Assembly: GCF_020889705.1 (NCBI RefSeq) | Contig: NZ_JACMYP010000043.1 | Span: 1 to 41,963 of the forward strand | Direction: 5' to 3' | Length of the DNA stretch: 41,963 nt | DNA from: Bradyrhizobium altum | GTDB taxonomy: Bacteria; Pseudomonadota; Alphaproteobacteria; Rhizobiales; Xanthobacteraceae | Part shown: positions 27,986 to 35,342 of the stretch, piece after piece | How positions within the stretch are numbered: the first letter of the stretch is position 1 | How the letters are laid out: each line of letters starts with the position of its first letter | The notes under the pieces: model-generated | Database searches by the model: none | The model's input: only the letters and a program-made list of their open reading frames with translations | Told to the model about the DNA's origin: nothing | Made by a program: the position numbers and the translations under genes

Positions 27986-29203
27986 ATGACTGACACCACC
28001 ACTTCATCGTTCGTCGATGCTGCCGCTGCGCTCGCGCCGCGGGTTCAGGCATCCGTGCAGGAGAGCGAGCGGTCGCGGCGGCTGCCTGTCCCGCTGATCG
28101 AAGCGATGGCACAAGCAGGGCTCTTCCGCCTATGGGTTCCGCGCGCCATCGGCGGCGAGGAGGCTGAGCCGATGACTCTCGTTCGGGTGGTCGAGGAGAT
28201 CTCGCGCGCCGACGGTGCCGCCGGCTGGTGCATGGCCATCGGGGGCGCCTATGGCGTGTTCGGCGGCTATCTCGGGAAGGACGCCGCGCGCGACATCTAT
28301 GGCAGCGATCCGCTGGTCCGGACGGCGGGAGCCTTGCGGCCGTTCGGCATCGCCAGGATCGTCGATGGCGGTTATCGCGTCACAGGCCGCTGGCCGCTCG
28401 GAAGCGGCTGCCAACACTCCGGCTGGATGATAGGCAATTGCCGGATCTTCGACGGCGACCAACCGCGCTTGCGCCCCGACGGCACCCCGGTGATGCGCTT
28501 CATGCTGTTTCCGACCGCGCAATGCGAGATCATCGACACCTGGCACAGTATCGGGCTGCGCGGCACGGGCAGCCATGACTATGCGATCGCGGATGCCTTC
28601 GTGCCATCCGCGCGCTCGCTCTCGTTTCGCGAACCGCCGGTGGAGCAGGGGCCGCTTTATGCGTTTCCGACCATCGCGCTGTTCGGGGCGGCACTTGCGG
28701 CCGTGCCGCTCGGCATCGCCCGCCACGCGATCGACATTCTGGTCGAGCTCGTCGGACGAAAGATCGCGTCGCGCTCGCGCAAGCTGCTCCGTGAGGATGC
28801 GCTGATCCAGGCCGATTTCGGCCGCGCCGAGGCCTTGCTGGGTTCGGGACAGGCTTTCCTCTACGGCAAGCTGGAAGAGGCGTGGCAGGCCGTCAGTGCC
28901 GGCGAGGTGCTCAGCGTTGCCGAGCGCGCCACGCTGTGGCTGGCTTCGACCCATGCGGCGAACACGGCCAAGCAGGCGACCGAGCTGATGTTCGGTGCCG
29001 GCGGCTCGTCCGCGCTGGACGTGAGCTGCGGGCTCGAACGCTGCGTGCGGGACGTCCATGCTGCCGTCCAGCACCTCACTTTGGCACCGGCCAACTATCA
29101 GATGGCTGGTGAGGCGTATCTCGGCGCGGACATGCGGTCGACGCCCTTGCTGTTCTCCGATGACCGCGAGGAAGCGCGCCCCCAAGCTGCCAACCCGAAT
29201 TAG
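27986..29203 (+). CDS. Acyl-CoA dehydrogenase-fold flavoprotein, probable group D flavin monooxygenase
   Basis: 405-residue protein with the acyl-CoA dehydrogenase fold, of the DszC/HsaA-like branch that uses reduced flavin and oxygen. Indicators: AGLFRLWVPRAIGGEEAEPM near the start, ADGAAGWCMAIGG, the SIGLRGTGSHDYAIADAFVP segment (about residues 190-209), and CVRDVHAAVQHLTLAPANYQ near the end in place of the dehydrogenase YEGTNEI segment. Partner flavin reductase is not visible nearby. The gene follows leader copy A by 55 bp and so probably shares its regulator with the binding protein at 29972. The substrate is unknown; aromatic or sulfur-containing compounds are usual in this branch. Confidence 0.85.
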   Translation: MTDTTTSSFVDAAAALAPRVQASVQESERSRRLPVPLIEAMAQAGLFRLWVPRAIGGEEAEPMTLVRVVEEISRADGAAGWCMAIGGAYGVFGGYLGKDAARDIYGSDPLVRTAGALRPFGIARIVDGGYRVTGRWPLGSGCQHSGWMIGNCRIFDGDQPRLRPDGTPVMRFMLFPTAQCEIIDTWHSIGLRGTGSHDYAIADAFVPSARSLSFREPPVEQGPLYAFPTIALFGAALAAVPLGIARHAIDILVELVGRKIASRSRKLLREDALIQADFGRAEALLGSGQAFLYGKLEEAWQAVSAGEVLSVAERATLWLASTHAANTAKQATELMFGAGGSSALDVSCGLERCVRDVHAAVQHLTLAPANYQMAGEAYLGADMRSTPLLFSDDREEARPQAANPN

Positions 29204-29221
29204 CGCCGGCGCGTTCCGCAC

Positions 29222-29737
29222 ATGATGAGCATGCCAAGGATGGTCCTGAAGCCTGCTCTGCGCCTGCTTTTCTGTATCGGCGGGTTGGCTGGCCCGGCAT
29301 CGGCACAGTCCACCGATCCACATCAACCGACGGTGCTCGGCGTCGGTGTCAATCGCGCCAACATCACCAATGATATCAGCGGCCATTACTACAGCTTCAT
29401 GGCGGGGCCGGGCCATGTCGATGTCGAGCTCGCCTTCAAGGAGATGGGCGTGGCCGGCCGTCCGCTGCCGCAACATCTCAACTTCGACTTCTGGAATGCG
29501 GACGGCGTTCGGCTGTCCCACATCGAGGTCCTGTCGCAGGGCGGCATCGCCCGCCGGCACACCGATGCCGATTTGCCGGCGCGACAACGAATCAATCTGG
29601 CGGTCTCGACGCAATGGGGTGCGATCAAGGTCGGCGGCTACTACGAGATCGAGCTGAAAGGCGATGTTGAGGCGGCAGCACCACCGGTCGGAGCCGACGT
29701 CAAGCCGGCGGAGTCCGAGCTGTTGGTGCGGCCGTGA
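29222..29737 (+). CDS. Small exported protein of unknown function
   Basis: 171-residue predicted secreted protein, not recognised. Hydrophobic signal segment RLLFCIGGLAGPASAQ with a good cleavage site after ASA (about residue 28). The mature part has repeated beta-type strands (YYSFMAGPGHVDVELAFKEM; GGYYEIELKGDVE). The start is uncertain: four ATGs lie between 29222 and 29240, none with a clear ribosome site. It begins 19 bp after the flavoprotein stop, so it is likely in the same transcript. Confidence 0.72.
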   Translation: MMSMPRMVLKPALRLLFCIGGLAGPASAQSTDPHQPTVLGVGVNRANITNDISGHYYSFMAGPGHVDVELAFKEMGVAGRPLPQHLNFDFWNADGVRLSHIEVLSQGGIARRHTDADLPARQRINLAVSTQWGAIKVGGYYEIELKGDVEAAAPPVGADVKPAESELLVRP

Positions 29738-29818
29738 TCGAACAAGCCATCAGCTGTGTGCTGACGCGCACACAGGGCGATTCCAGGCGCCAATGCACGG
29801 CAACGTGTTTCACATTGT

Positions 29819-29896
29819 TGCCTAATGTCGCATATGTCCAATCCCCCGTCGCCTCAGTCCGAGCCTGCTGCTCATCGCGCGCATACAAGGCAGCCC
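29819..29896 (+). repeat. Leader element copy B with 21-bp-phased direct repeats
   Basis: Second copy of the element at 27853-27930, about three quarters identical by eye. Half-sites GTCGCATATGTCC (29827-29839) and GTCGCCTCAGTCC (29848-29860) are 21 bp apart, and ATACAAGGCAGCCCC follows at the same distance (41 bp from the second half-site start to GGCAGCCCC) as in copy A. It lies 75 bp before the binding-protein start. The copies are non-coding, so conservation suggests a regulatory role or recent duplication. Confidence 0.72.
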
Positions 29897-29971
29897 CGGT
29901 GATCGTTGCGGCCGGCGATACCAGTCGATTGCGATGCATTGAGGCGACTTGAGACCATCGAGGAGAATATG

Positions 29972-31093
29972 ATGAAGTTTGCACTTCGAGGATACTTTCT
30001 TGCGCTTGGCACGAGCCTGGCATTGTCCAGCGCGGCCATGGCCCAGGATATCAGTGTTGCCGTGGTTGGGCCGATGACCGGCTCGGAGGCGAGCTTCGGT
30101 CAGCAGTTCAAGAACGGTGCTGACCTCGCCATCGCCGACATCAATGCGGCGGGCGGCGTGCTCGGCAAGAAGCTGAAGCTGGAAGTCGGCGACGACGCCT
30201 GCGATCCGAAGCAGGCGGTCTCGGTTGCCGAGAAGATGGCAGGCGCGAAGATTCCGTTCGTGGTTGGGCACTTCTGCTCGTCGACCTCGATTCCGGCCTC
30301 GGACGCCTATGCCGAAGGTAACGTGCTGCAGATCACGCCGGGTTCGACCAACCCGCTCTTCACCGAGCGCGGGCTGTGGAACACGTTCCGCGTCTGCGGC
30401 CGCGATGACCAGCAGGGCATGGTCGCGGCCGCCTATATCATCAAGAACTACAAGACCAAGAACGTCGCGATCATCCACGACAAGACGACCTACGGCAAAG
30501 GCCTTGCCGACGAAACGAAGAACGCCATCAACGCGGCGGGCGTGAAGGAAAAGCTCTATGAAGCCTACACCAAGGGCGACAAGGATTTTGCCGCGCTGGT
30601 GTCCCGCTTCAAGAAGGAGTCGATCGATTTCGTCTATGTCGGAGGCTACTACGCCGAGGCGGCATTGATCCTGCGCCAGATGCGCGAGCAGGGCGTCAAT
30701 GCTGTGCTGATGGGCGGCGACGCCTTGGTCGACAAGCAGTTCGCCGCGATCGCGGGTCCGCTTGCCGAGGGCTCGCTGTTCACCTTCTCGCCCGATCCGC
30801 GCAAGAAGGTGACCGCGGCCGCGACCTTGAAGAAGTTCAAGGACAAGGGCATCGATCCGGACGGCTACACGCTCTACAGCTATGCCGCGTTCCAGATCTG
30901 GAGCCAGGCCGTCACCCGCGCCCAGACCACGGACGCCAAGAAGATCGCGGCGACCATCAAGAGTGGACACTGGGACACCGTGCTCGGCAACATCAGCTAC
31001 ACGCCGAAGGGTGACATCACCCTGATCGACTACGTCGTCTACCGCCGCGACAAGGACGGCAACTACGCCGAGCTGCCTGCGGCCGGTCAATGA
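29972..31093 (+). CDS. Branched-chain amino acid-type substrate-binding protein (orphan)
   Basis: 373-residue periplasmic binding protein of the LivJ family. Signal peptide residues 1-24 (YFLALGTSLALSSAAMAQ, cleavage after AMA). The mature start ISVAVVGPMTGSEASFGQQF and then AAGGVLGKKLKLEVGDDACD are typical, with a conserved Cys pair (DACD and GHFCSS) that forms a disulfide in LivJ. AGGAG lies 6 bases before the ATG at 29972, which is preferred to the ATG 3 bases earlier. No permease or ATPase genes are adjacent, so it is an orphan receptor here. It shares its leader element with the flavoprotein gene upstream, suggesting uptake of that enzyme's substrate. Confidence 0.94.
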   Translation: MKFALRGYFLALGTSLALSSAAMAQDISVAVVGPMTGSEASFGQQFKNGADLAIADINAAGGVLGKKLKLEVGDDACDPKQAVSVAEKMAGAKIPFVVGHFCSSTSIPASDAYAEGNVLQITPGSTNPLFTERGLWNTFRVCGRDDQQGMVAAAYIIKNYKTKNVAIIHDKTTYGKGLADETKNAINAAGVKEKLYEAYTKGDKDFAALVSRFKKESIDFVYVGGYYAEAALILRQMREQGVNAVLMGGDALVDKQFAAIAGPLAEGSLFTFSPDPRKKVTAAATLKKFKDKGIDPDGYTLYSYAAFQIWSQAVTRAQTTDAKKIAATIKSGHWDTVLGNISYTPKGDITLIDYVVYRRDKDGNYAELPAAGQ

Positions 31094-31098
31094 TCGCT

Positions 31099-31139
31099 GG
31101 CCGCGACATCGGCGCTCCTCCCTGATCGATGTCGCGGCC
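31099..31139 (+). other. Strong stem-loop after the orphan binding-protein gene
   Basis: GGCCGCGACATCG (31099-31111) and CGATGTCGCGGCC (31127-31139) form a perfect 13-bp stem around a 15-base loop, 5 bp after the binding-protein stop. No T-run follows. It may protect the transcript end or, with another factor, end it. Confidence 0.65.
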
Positions 31140-31332
31140 TGAGCGCCGGCTCACAGCGCCAACGGACCAACCCTCTGCCAGCCCCGAGGTGTTGGCGCTG
31201 TGACGCCTGGTCTGCGGCGGACAAGCTGCCCTTGGGCAGGTTGCCGCATCAGTCATCGCGTCGAGCTGATCCCGCAACAACGATCCCTTTGAATCCAATC
31301 TCGATCGATCACGGCAACCCAAGAGGCAACAC

Positions 31333-32376
31333 GTGTCTGACATAAGCCTGAGCAATGGCGGCGGCTGCGGCGGTTCAGCCGATTGGCACGCTGCGGGACA
31401 ATCCCAAGGACCGTCTCAAGGACCGTCCCACTCCTACCCGCTGCTGGTGCGCGATCACGGTCTTGGCGCCGCGCTGAAGCTGTTGCTCGAGACCCTGCCT
31501 TATGCGCTGGCGCGATGGGGCGTGTTGCTGGGCTTTGCCGCCGCGTGCGTGGTCTGGGCCATCGTCGCCGTGGGCGGCGCGGTCTGGCTCGGCACCCATG
31601 TCGCCAGCGTGTTCGGCTATTGCTGGCTGCTTGGCATCCTGTTGCTCGGCGGATGGATCTGGGGCGCCATCCTGCGCTACACGCTTCACATGATCGCCTG
31701 CGGCCATGTCGCCGTGCTGACCGAGCTGATCACGCATGGCCGCATCGGCAACGGCAGCGAAGGGCAGTTCGCCTACGGCCGCCGGATCGTGATGGACCGG
31801 TTCGGCGAGGTCGCGATCCTGTTCGGACTTGGTGCGCTGATCCGCGCCGTGCTCCGCGCGTTTCACAATGCGCTCGATACGCTCGGCGATTGGCTGCCGG
31901 CGCCCGGCATGAAGGCGATCGTCGGTCTGCTCAACACTATCCTGTCGGCCGCGACGCGCTATCTGGACAAGGTGGTGCTGTCCTACGATCTGGCGCGCGG
32001 CGGCGCCGATCCGAAGCGCAACATCCAGGACGGACTGGTCTATTATTGCCAGAACGCCAAGCCGATCCTGGCGACGTCGGTCTGGATGGTCATCGTCGAG
32101 CGCATCCTCAGCATCCTGCTTTGCCTGCTGCTGCTGGTCCCCGCCGGCGTGGTGACGGTCTGGTTGCCGGAGGCTGTCAGGGAATATGGCGCCATGGTCA
32201 CTGTCTTCATCGCGGCCCTGCTGGCGGTGACGGTGCGCGCGGCATTCATCCAGCCGCTATTTTTGATCTGCATGATGATCCGCTTTCACGCGCTGATCGA
32301 GAACCAGCCGATCAATTCGACCTGGGTCGGTTATCTCGACGGCCTCACAGACAAGTTCCGGCAGATCGGACGCTGA
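31333..32376 (+). CDS. Multi-pass inner-membrane protein of unknown function
   Basis: 347-residue membrane protein with about five to six hydrophobic segments: two after a polar, Gly/Ser-rich N-terminus (LLGFAAACVVWAIVAVGGAV; WLLGILLLGGWIWGAIL), one near residue 160 and two or three near the C-terminus (ERILSILLCLLLLVPAGVVT; VFIAALLAVTVRAAF). A loop YLDKVVLSYDLARGGADPKR and NIQDGLVYYCQNAKP lies in the middle. No family is recognised with confidence. It begins with GTG at 31333, preceded by AGAGG. It lies 239 bp after the binding-protein gene, beyond a strong hairpin, so it may have its own promoter. Confidence 0.8.
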   Translation: MSDISLSNGGGCGGSADWHAAGQSQGPSQGPSHSYPLLVRDHGLGAALKLLLETLPYALARWGVLLGFAAACVVWAIVAVGGAVWLGTHVASVFGYCWLLGILLLGGWIWGAILRYTLHMIACGHVAVLTELITHGRIGNGSEGQFAYGRRIVMDRFGEVAILFGLGALIRAVLRAFHNALDTLGDWLPAPGMKAIVGLLNTILSAATRYLDKVVLSYDLARGGADPKRNIQDGLVYYCQNAKPILATSVWMVIVERILSILLCLLLLVPAGVVTVWLPEAVREYGAMVTVFIAALLAVTVRAAFIQPLFLICMMIRFHALIENQPINSTWVGYLDGLTDKFRQIGR

Positions 32377-32460
32377 GACCGGCGGATGGCAGGTCATGCC
32401 GAACTGCAAGCCAGCCGGCCGGTGCCTGATGCTGATGTTATTTCGCAACGGAGATGTTTG

Positions 32461-33318
32461 GTGACCGATATTACGCTCGACAATGACGGCGTCAGGCTTG
32501 CGGCTTCGGTCGATGGCCCGCCGGACGGTGAACCGATCCTGTTTCTGCACGGCCTGTCGCTCAGCCGAGACACATGGCAGGAAACCGGCGGCCGGCTGAA
32601 GGACCGATATCGGGTCTGGACCCTGGATTTCCGGGGACACGGGCACTCGGATCGGGCCCCGAGCTACGCGCTCGCCGATTATGTCTCGGACGCGGAGACT
32701 GCATTGGGGGCAATCGGGCGTCCGGCGGTGATTGTCGGGCATTCACTCGGCGGCTGCGTGGCCGGTGTGCTGGCACAGCGCGGTGATGCCAATGTGCGCG
32801 CCGCCTTCCTCGAGGATCCGCCATGGTATCTTGGGCAGCCGGGCGAGTGGGAGAAATCGGCATTCCCAAAACTGTTTTCGATCGTCAGCGCGCGTCAGGC
32901 TGCGTGGCAGCAGGCGCGCGCGCCACTCGGGACGTACCTTGCGTTCCTTGCAGACTCTCCGACACCCATGGGCGGGATCGGCCGCGATCATTACGGCTCC
33001 CGACATCTGTTGAGCCATGCGTCTGCGCTGCAGCGGCAAGACGGGCGGTGCTGGGCGGACGGAAACGTTGCAACCTCCGTTCTTGCGGCGATTCCGATCG
33101 AACGGGAATTCCTCTGTCCCGTCAGGATCGTTCAGGCCGATCCTGGATGTGGGGCGGCGTTGCTGGAGGACCACGATGCGCGCTTCGCGCACGACAATCC
33201 GCATGCCGACATCGTTCGCTATGAGGGATGCGGCCATTCACCCCATCGCTCTATTGCGTTCGAGCAACGCTTCGCGGCGGATCTGCAAGCTTTCCTGTCG
33301 AACCTGCAGCCTGAGTGA
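32461..33318 (+). CDS. Alpha/beta hydrolase
   Basis: 285-residue alpha/beta-hydrolase fold enzyme. The oxyanion-hole segment is PILFLHGLSLSRDTWQETGG, the second conserved part LDFRGHGHSDRAP, the nucleophile elbow GHSLGG (Ser about residue 94), and the catalytic His is in YEGCGHSPHRS near the end. The start is taken as GTG 32461 because GGAG lies 7 bases upstream; an earlier ATG at 32386 lacks a site and its 25 residues are not typical. It is followed at once by the methyltransferase reading frame. The substrate (ester, lactone or amide) is unknown. Confidence 0.88.
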   Translation: MTDITLDNDGVRLAASVDGPPDGEPILFLHGLSLSRDTWQETGGRLKDRYRVWTLDFRGHGHSDRAPSYALADYVSDAETALGAIGRPAVIVGHSLGGCVAGVLAQRGDANVRAAFLEDPPWYLGQPGEWEKSAFPKLFSIVSARQAAWQQARAPLGTYLAFLADSPTPMGGIGRDHYGSRHLLSHASALQRQDGRCWADGNVATSVLAAIPIEREFLCPVRIVQADPGCGAALLEDHDARFAHDNPHADIVRYEGCGHSPHRSIAFEQRFAADLQAFLSNLQPE

Positions 33319-33365
33319 GTACGGGCGCGGCCGCCTCCATTAACGAACCGAAGACGGGTAGATCC

Positions 33366-34206
33366 ATGCAAGAGACGTCCGGTTACGATCCGAACTATGT
33401 GATGGGGCGTTCGACCGCGGAGACCGACAGGCTCAAGCGCCAGTCGCAGCTCTACGATGTGTCCACATGGCAACTCCTGAAAGAGGCCGGGCTCTCGCGG
33501 GGCATGAAGGTGCTCGACGTCGGAAGCGGCGCCGGCAACGTGTCCTTCATCGCCGCTGGCCTGGTCGGCGAGAGCGGCGCGGTCGTCGGGGTCGACAGCA
33601 ACCCCCGCCATCGTCGAGGAGGCGGCGGGCACGGCGCGCTCGCTCGGCCTGAGCCAGGTCTCGTTCCAGGTCGGTGACATCAACACGATCAAGCTCGACC
33701 GGGATTTCGACGCGGTCGTCGGCCGGCTCGTGCTGATCTATGTGAAGGATCCCGCGGCGCTGATTCGGCACTTGCTCGGGCACGTCAAGCCCGATGGCGT
33801 CGTGGCGTTCCAGGATCTCGACTGGGGCGAGGGGCCGATCGCCAATCCGCCGTCGCCGCTGCTGTCGCAGGCGTGGGGCACCGTGAAGGAGATGTTCAAG
33901 CGGGCGGGTCTGAACAACCGCATGGGATTGTCGTTGCACGGCGCCTTCGTGGCAGCCGGGCTTCCCGCGCCGCGCATGGGCCTGTTTGCGCCGGCCGGAG
34001 GCGGGGCGGATTTCGACGGTTACGATTACATGGCGAGCGGTCTGCGCAGCAATCTGCCGCATATCGTCAAGCTCGGCGTCGCCACCGAAGCGGATCTGGC
34101 GCTGGACAGTTTTGCCGAGCGCCTGCGCAGCGAGGTGGTCGCCATGCATGGCGTCTTTGCGCTGCCGACCTTCGTCGGCGCATGGTCGCGCAGGCAGCCG
34201 GGCTGA
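33366..34206 (+). pseudogene. SAM-dependent methyltransferase, interrupted by a +1 frameshift
   Basis: A class I methyltransferase reading frame. The N-terminal frame has the SAM-binding motif VLDVGSGAGNVSFIAAGLVG and ends in VVGVDSNP. At 33602-33606 there is a run of five C; with four, the frame would read on smoothly as NPAIVEEAAGTARSLGLSQV and then VGDINTIKLDRDFDAVVGRL VLIYVKDP. Removing one base gives a 279-residue protein with normal methyltransferase motifs to the stop at 34206. So the gene carries a single-base insertion, or the sequence has an error in a homopolymer. The start at 33366 is preferred; a GTG at 33315 overlapping the hydrolase stop is possible. Otherwise no decay is visible, so the mutation is recent or artefactual. 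Confidence 0.85.
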
Positions 34207-34215
34207 ACCGCGACC

Positions 34216-34794
34216 TCAGGCATTGTCAACGACCGCGTCGATGAACGTCCCGGCCAATTCCCTCAACTGCTTGCGGCTGTATCCGGCGCGCTCCATCACG
34301 GCCAACCCGCGGGTGTACGTCACGATGACGCGCGCCAGCCGGCTCGCATCGGCCGCGCTGCGCTTACCCGGCCCCGTGCCGATGGCCTTGCCGATCAGCT
34401 GCTCAAGCCGCGTGAGTACATCCTGCACCCGCTGACGCACATCCGTGCTTGAAATGGCCGCGTCGAGCGCTGTGCGTGTGGTCAGGCAGCCGCGTGGCGG
34501 CGAACCGTCGGTCATGTTGACGATGATCATGTCGAAGAAGCGCCTCAGCCCCGCCGCGGCGTCGGCGTTGGACAACGCGTTGCCGGCCGCCTCCAGGAAC
34601 TGCCCGGTATACTGATCGAAGGCGCGTAGGAAGATCGCTTCCTTGTCGCCATAGGCGTTGTAGAGGCTGCCGCGCTGCACGCCGGTCGCCGCAGCGAGGT
34701 CCTGCATGGTCGCGTCGTGCAGCCCCTTGCGCCAGAACACGTCGAGCGCGGTTGCGATCATCTCGTCCTCGTCAAACTGACGCACGCCTACCAT
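34216..34794 (-). CDS. TetR/AcrR-family transcriptional repressor
   Basis: 192-residue TetR regulator. The helix-turn-helix spans about residues 9-50 (EMIATALDVFWRKGLHDATM; DLAAATGVQRGSLYNAYGDK), typical of the subgroup that starts with RQFDEDE and has PRGCLTTRTA in the ligand domain. GGAG lies 8 bases before the ATG at 34794. It is divergent from a small monooxygenase gene, with twin TTGAC...GTCAA palindromes between, so it probably represses that gene and itself. It converges on the broken methyltransferase gene, 9 bp away. Confidence 0.92.
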   Translation of the reverse strand: MVGVRQFDEDEMIATALDVFWRKGLHDATMQDLAAATGVQRGSLYNAYGDKEAIFLRAFDQYTGQFLEAAGNALSNADAAAGLRRFFDMIIVNMTDGSPPRGCLTTRTALDAAISSTDVRQRVQDVLTRLEQLIGKAIGTGPGKRSAADASRLARVIVTYTRGLAVMERAGYSRKQLRELAGTFIDAVVDNA

Positions 34795-34818
34795 GCGATT
34801 CGCTCCAGCAGATCATTA

Positions 34819-34852
34819 TTGACACTATCGTCAAGATTGACAATCATGTCAA
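34819..34852. promoter_or_regulatory. Twin TetR operators and divergent promoter
   Basis: Two inverted repeats in tandem: TTGACACTATCGTCAA (34819-34834) and TTGACAATCATGTCAA (34837-34852), 18 bp apart. The second is a perfect 6-4-6 palindrome; the first has 5-bp arms (TTGAC/GTCAA). On the minus strand TTGACA (34847-34852) and GATAGT (34824-34829) are 17 bp apart and form a good promoter for tetR, inside the operators. Confidence 0.75.
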
Positions 34853-34874
34853 GAATGATGCCCAGGAGGTCCAA

Positions 34875-35192
34875 ATGATCACCGCCGTCACGACGTTCAG
34901 ATTGCCGAAGCCGGTCACCCGCGCGGAAGCGCGCAGCATCTTCCTGAGCACCGCACCGCTCTATCGCGACGTGCCGGGGCTGTTTCGCAAGACCTATGTG
35001 CTGTCCGAGGACGGCATGACGGCCGGCGGCATCTATTTCTGGAACTCGAGGGGTGAGGCGGAAGCGCTGTACACCGATACGTGGCGCGCCCGCGCCCGGG
35101 AGAAATACGGCGCCGATCCGACGGTCACATATTTCGAGAGCCCCGTCGTGGTCGACAATGTGACCAAGGAGATCAGCTCCGACGACGAATAG
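34875..35192 (+). CDS. Small monooxygenase-like protein (YdhR/ABM type)
   Basis: 105-residue protein of the dimeric alpha/beta-barrel type seen in YdhR and related putative mono-oxygenases. Indicators: the leading beta strand AVTTFRLPKPVTRAEARSIF, PGLFRKTYVLSEDGMTAGGI and YFWNSRGEAEALYTDTWRAR, and a TYFESPVVVDN end, all characteristic of this group, in which the FW(x)SR-type and Y(x)DxW positions line a cavity. AGGAGGT lies 4 bases before the ATG. Divergent from a TetR gene with twin operators, so induced by the TetR ligand. The substrate is unknown; quinone-like or electrophilic compounds are common for such pairs. Confidence 0.85.
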   Translation: MITAVTTFRLPKPVTRAEARSIFLSTAPLYRDVPGLFRKTYVLSEDGMTAGGIYFWNSRGEAEALYTDTWRARAREKYGADPTVTYFESPVVVDNVTKEISSDDE

Positions 35193-35342
35193 GATCGCGC
35201 CGTCACGTCAGATCCACAGTGGCACGGAACTTTCGACCGTCGCTTGACGGCGTGTCCGCACGTGACGCGCGTCCGCTTGTGTTCGACGCGCCTGCGAGGC
35301 TACTCTCCCTGCAAGCAAGAAAACTGCAAGGGAGCCGTCACG

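Noticed and set aside
29822..31090. A 422-codon minus-strand frame opposite the orphan binding-protein gene
   Set aside because: The plus-strand protein has a signal peptide, a ribosome site and family motifs; the minus-strand frame has none.
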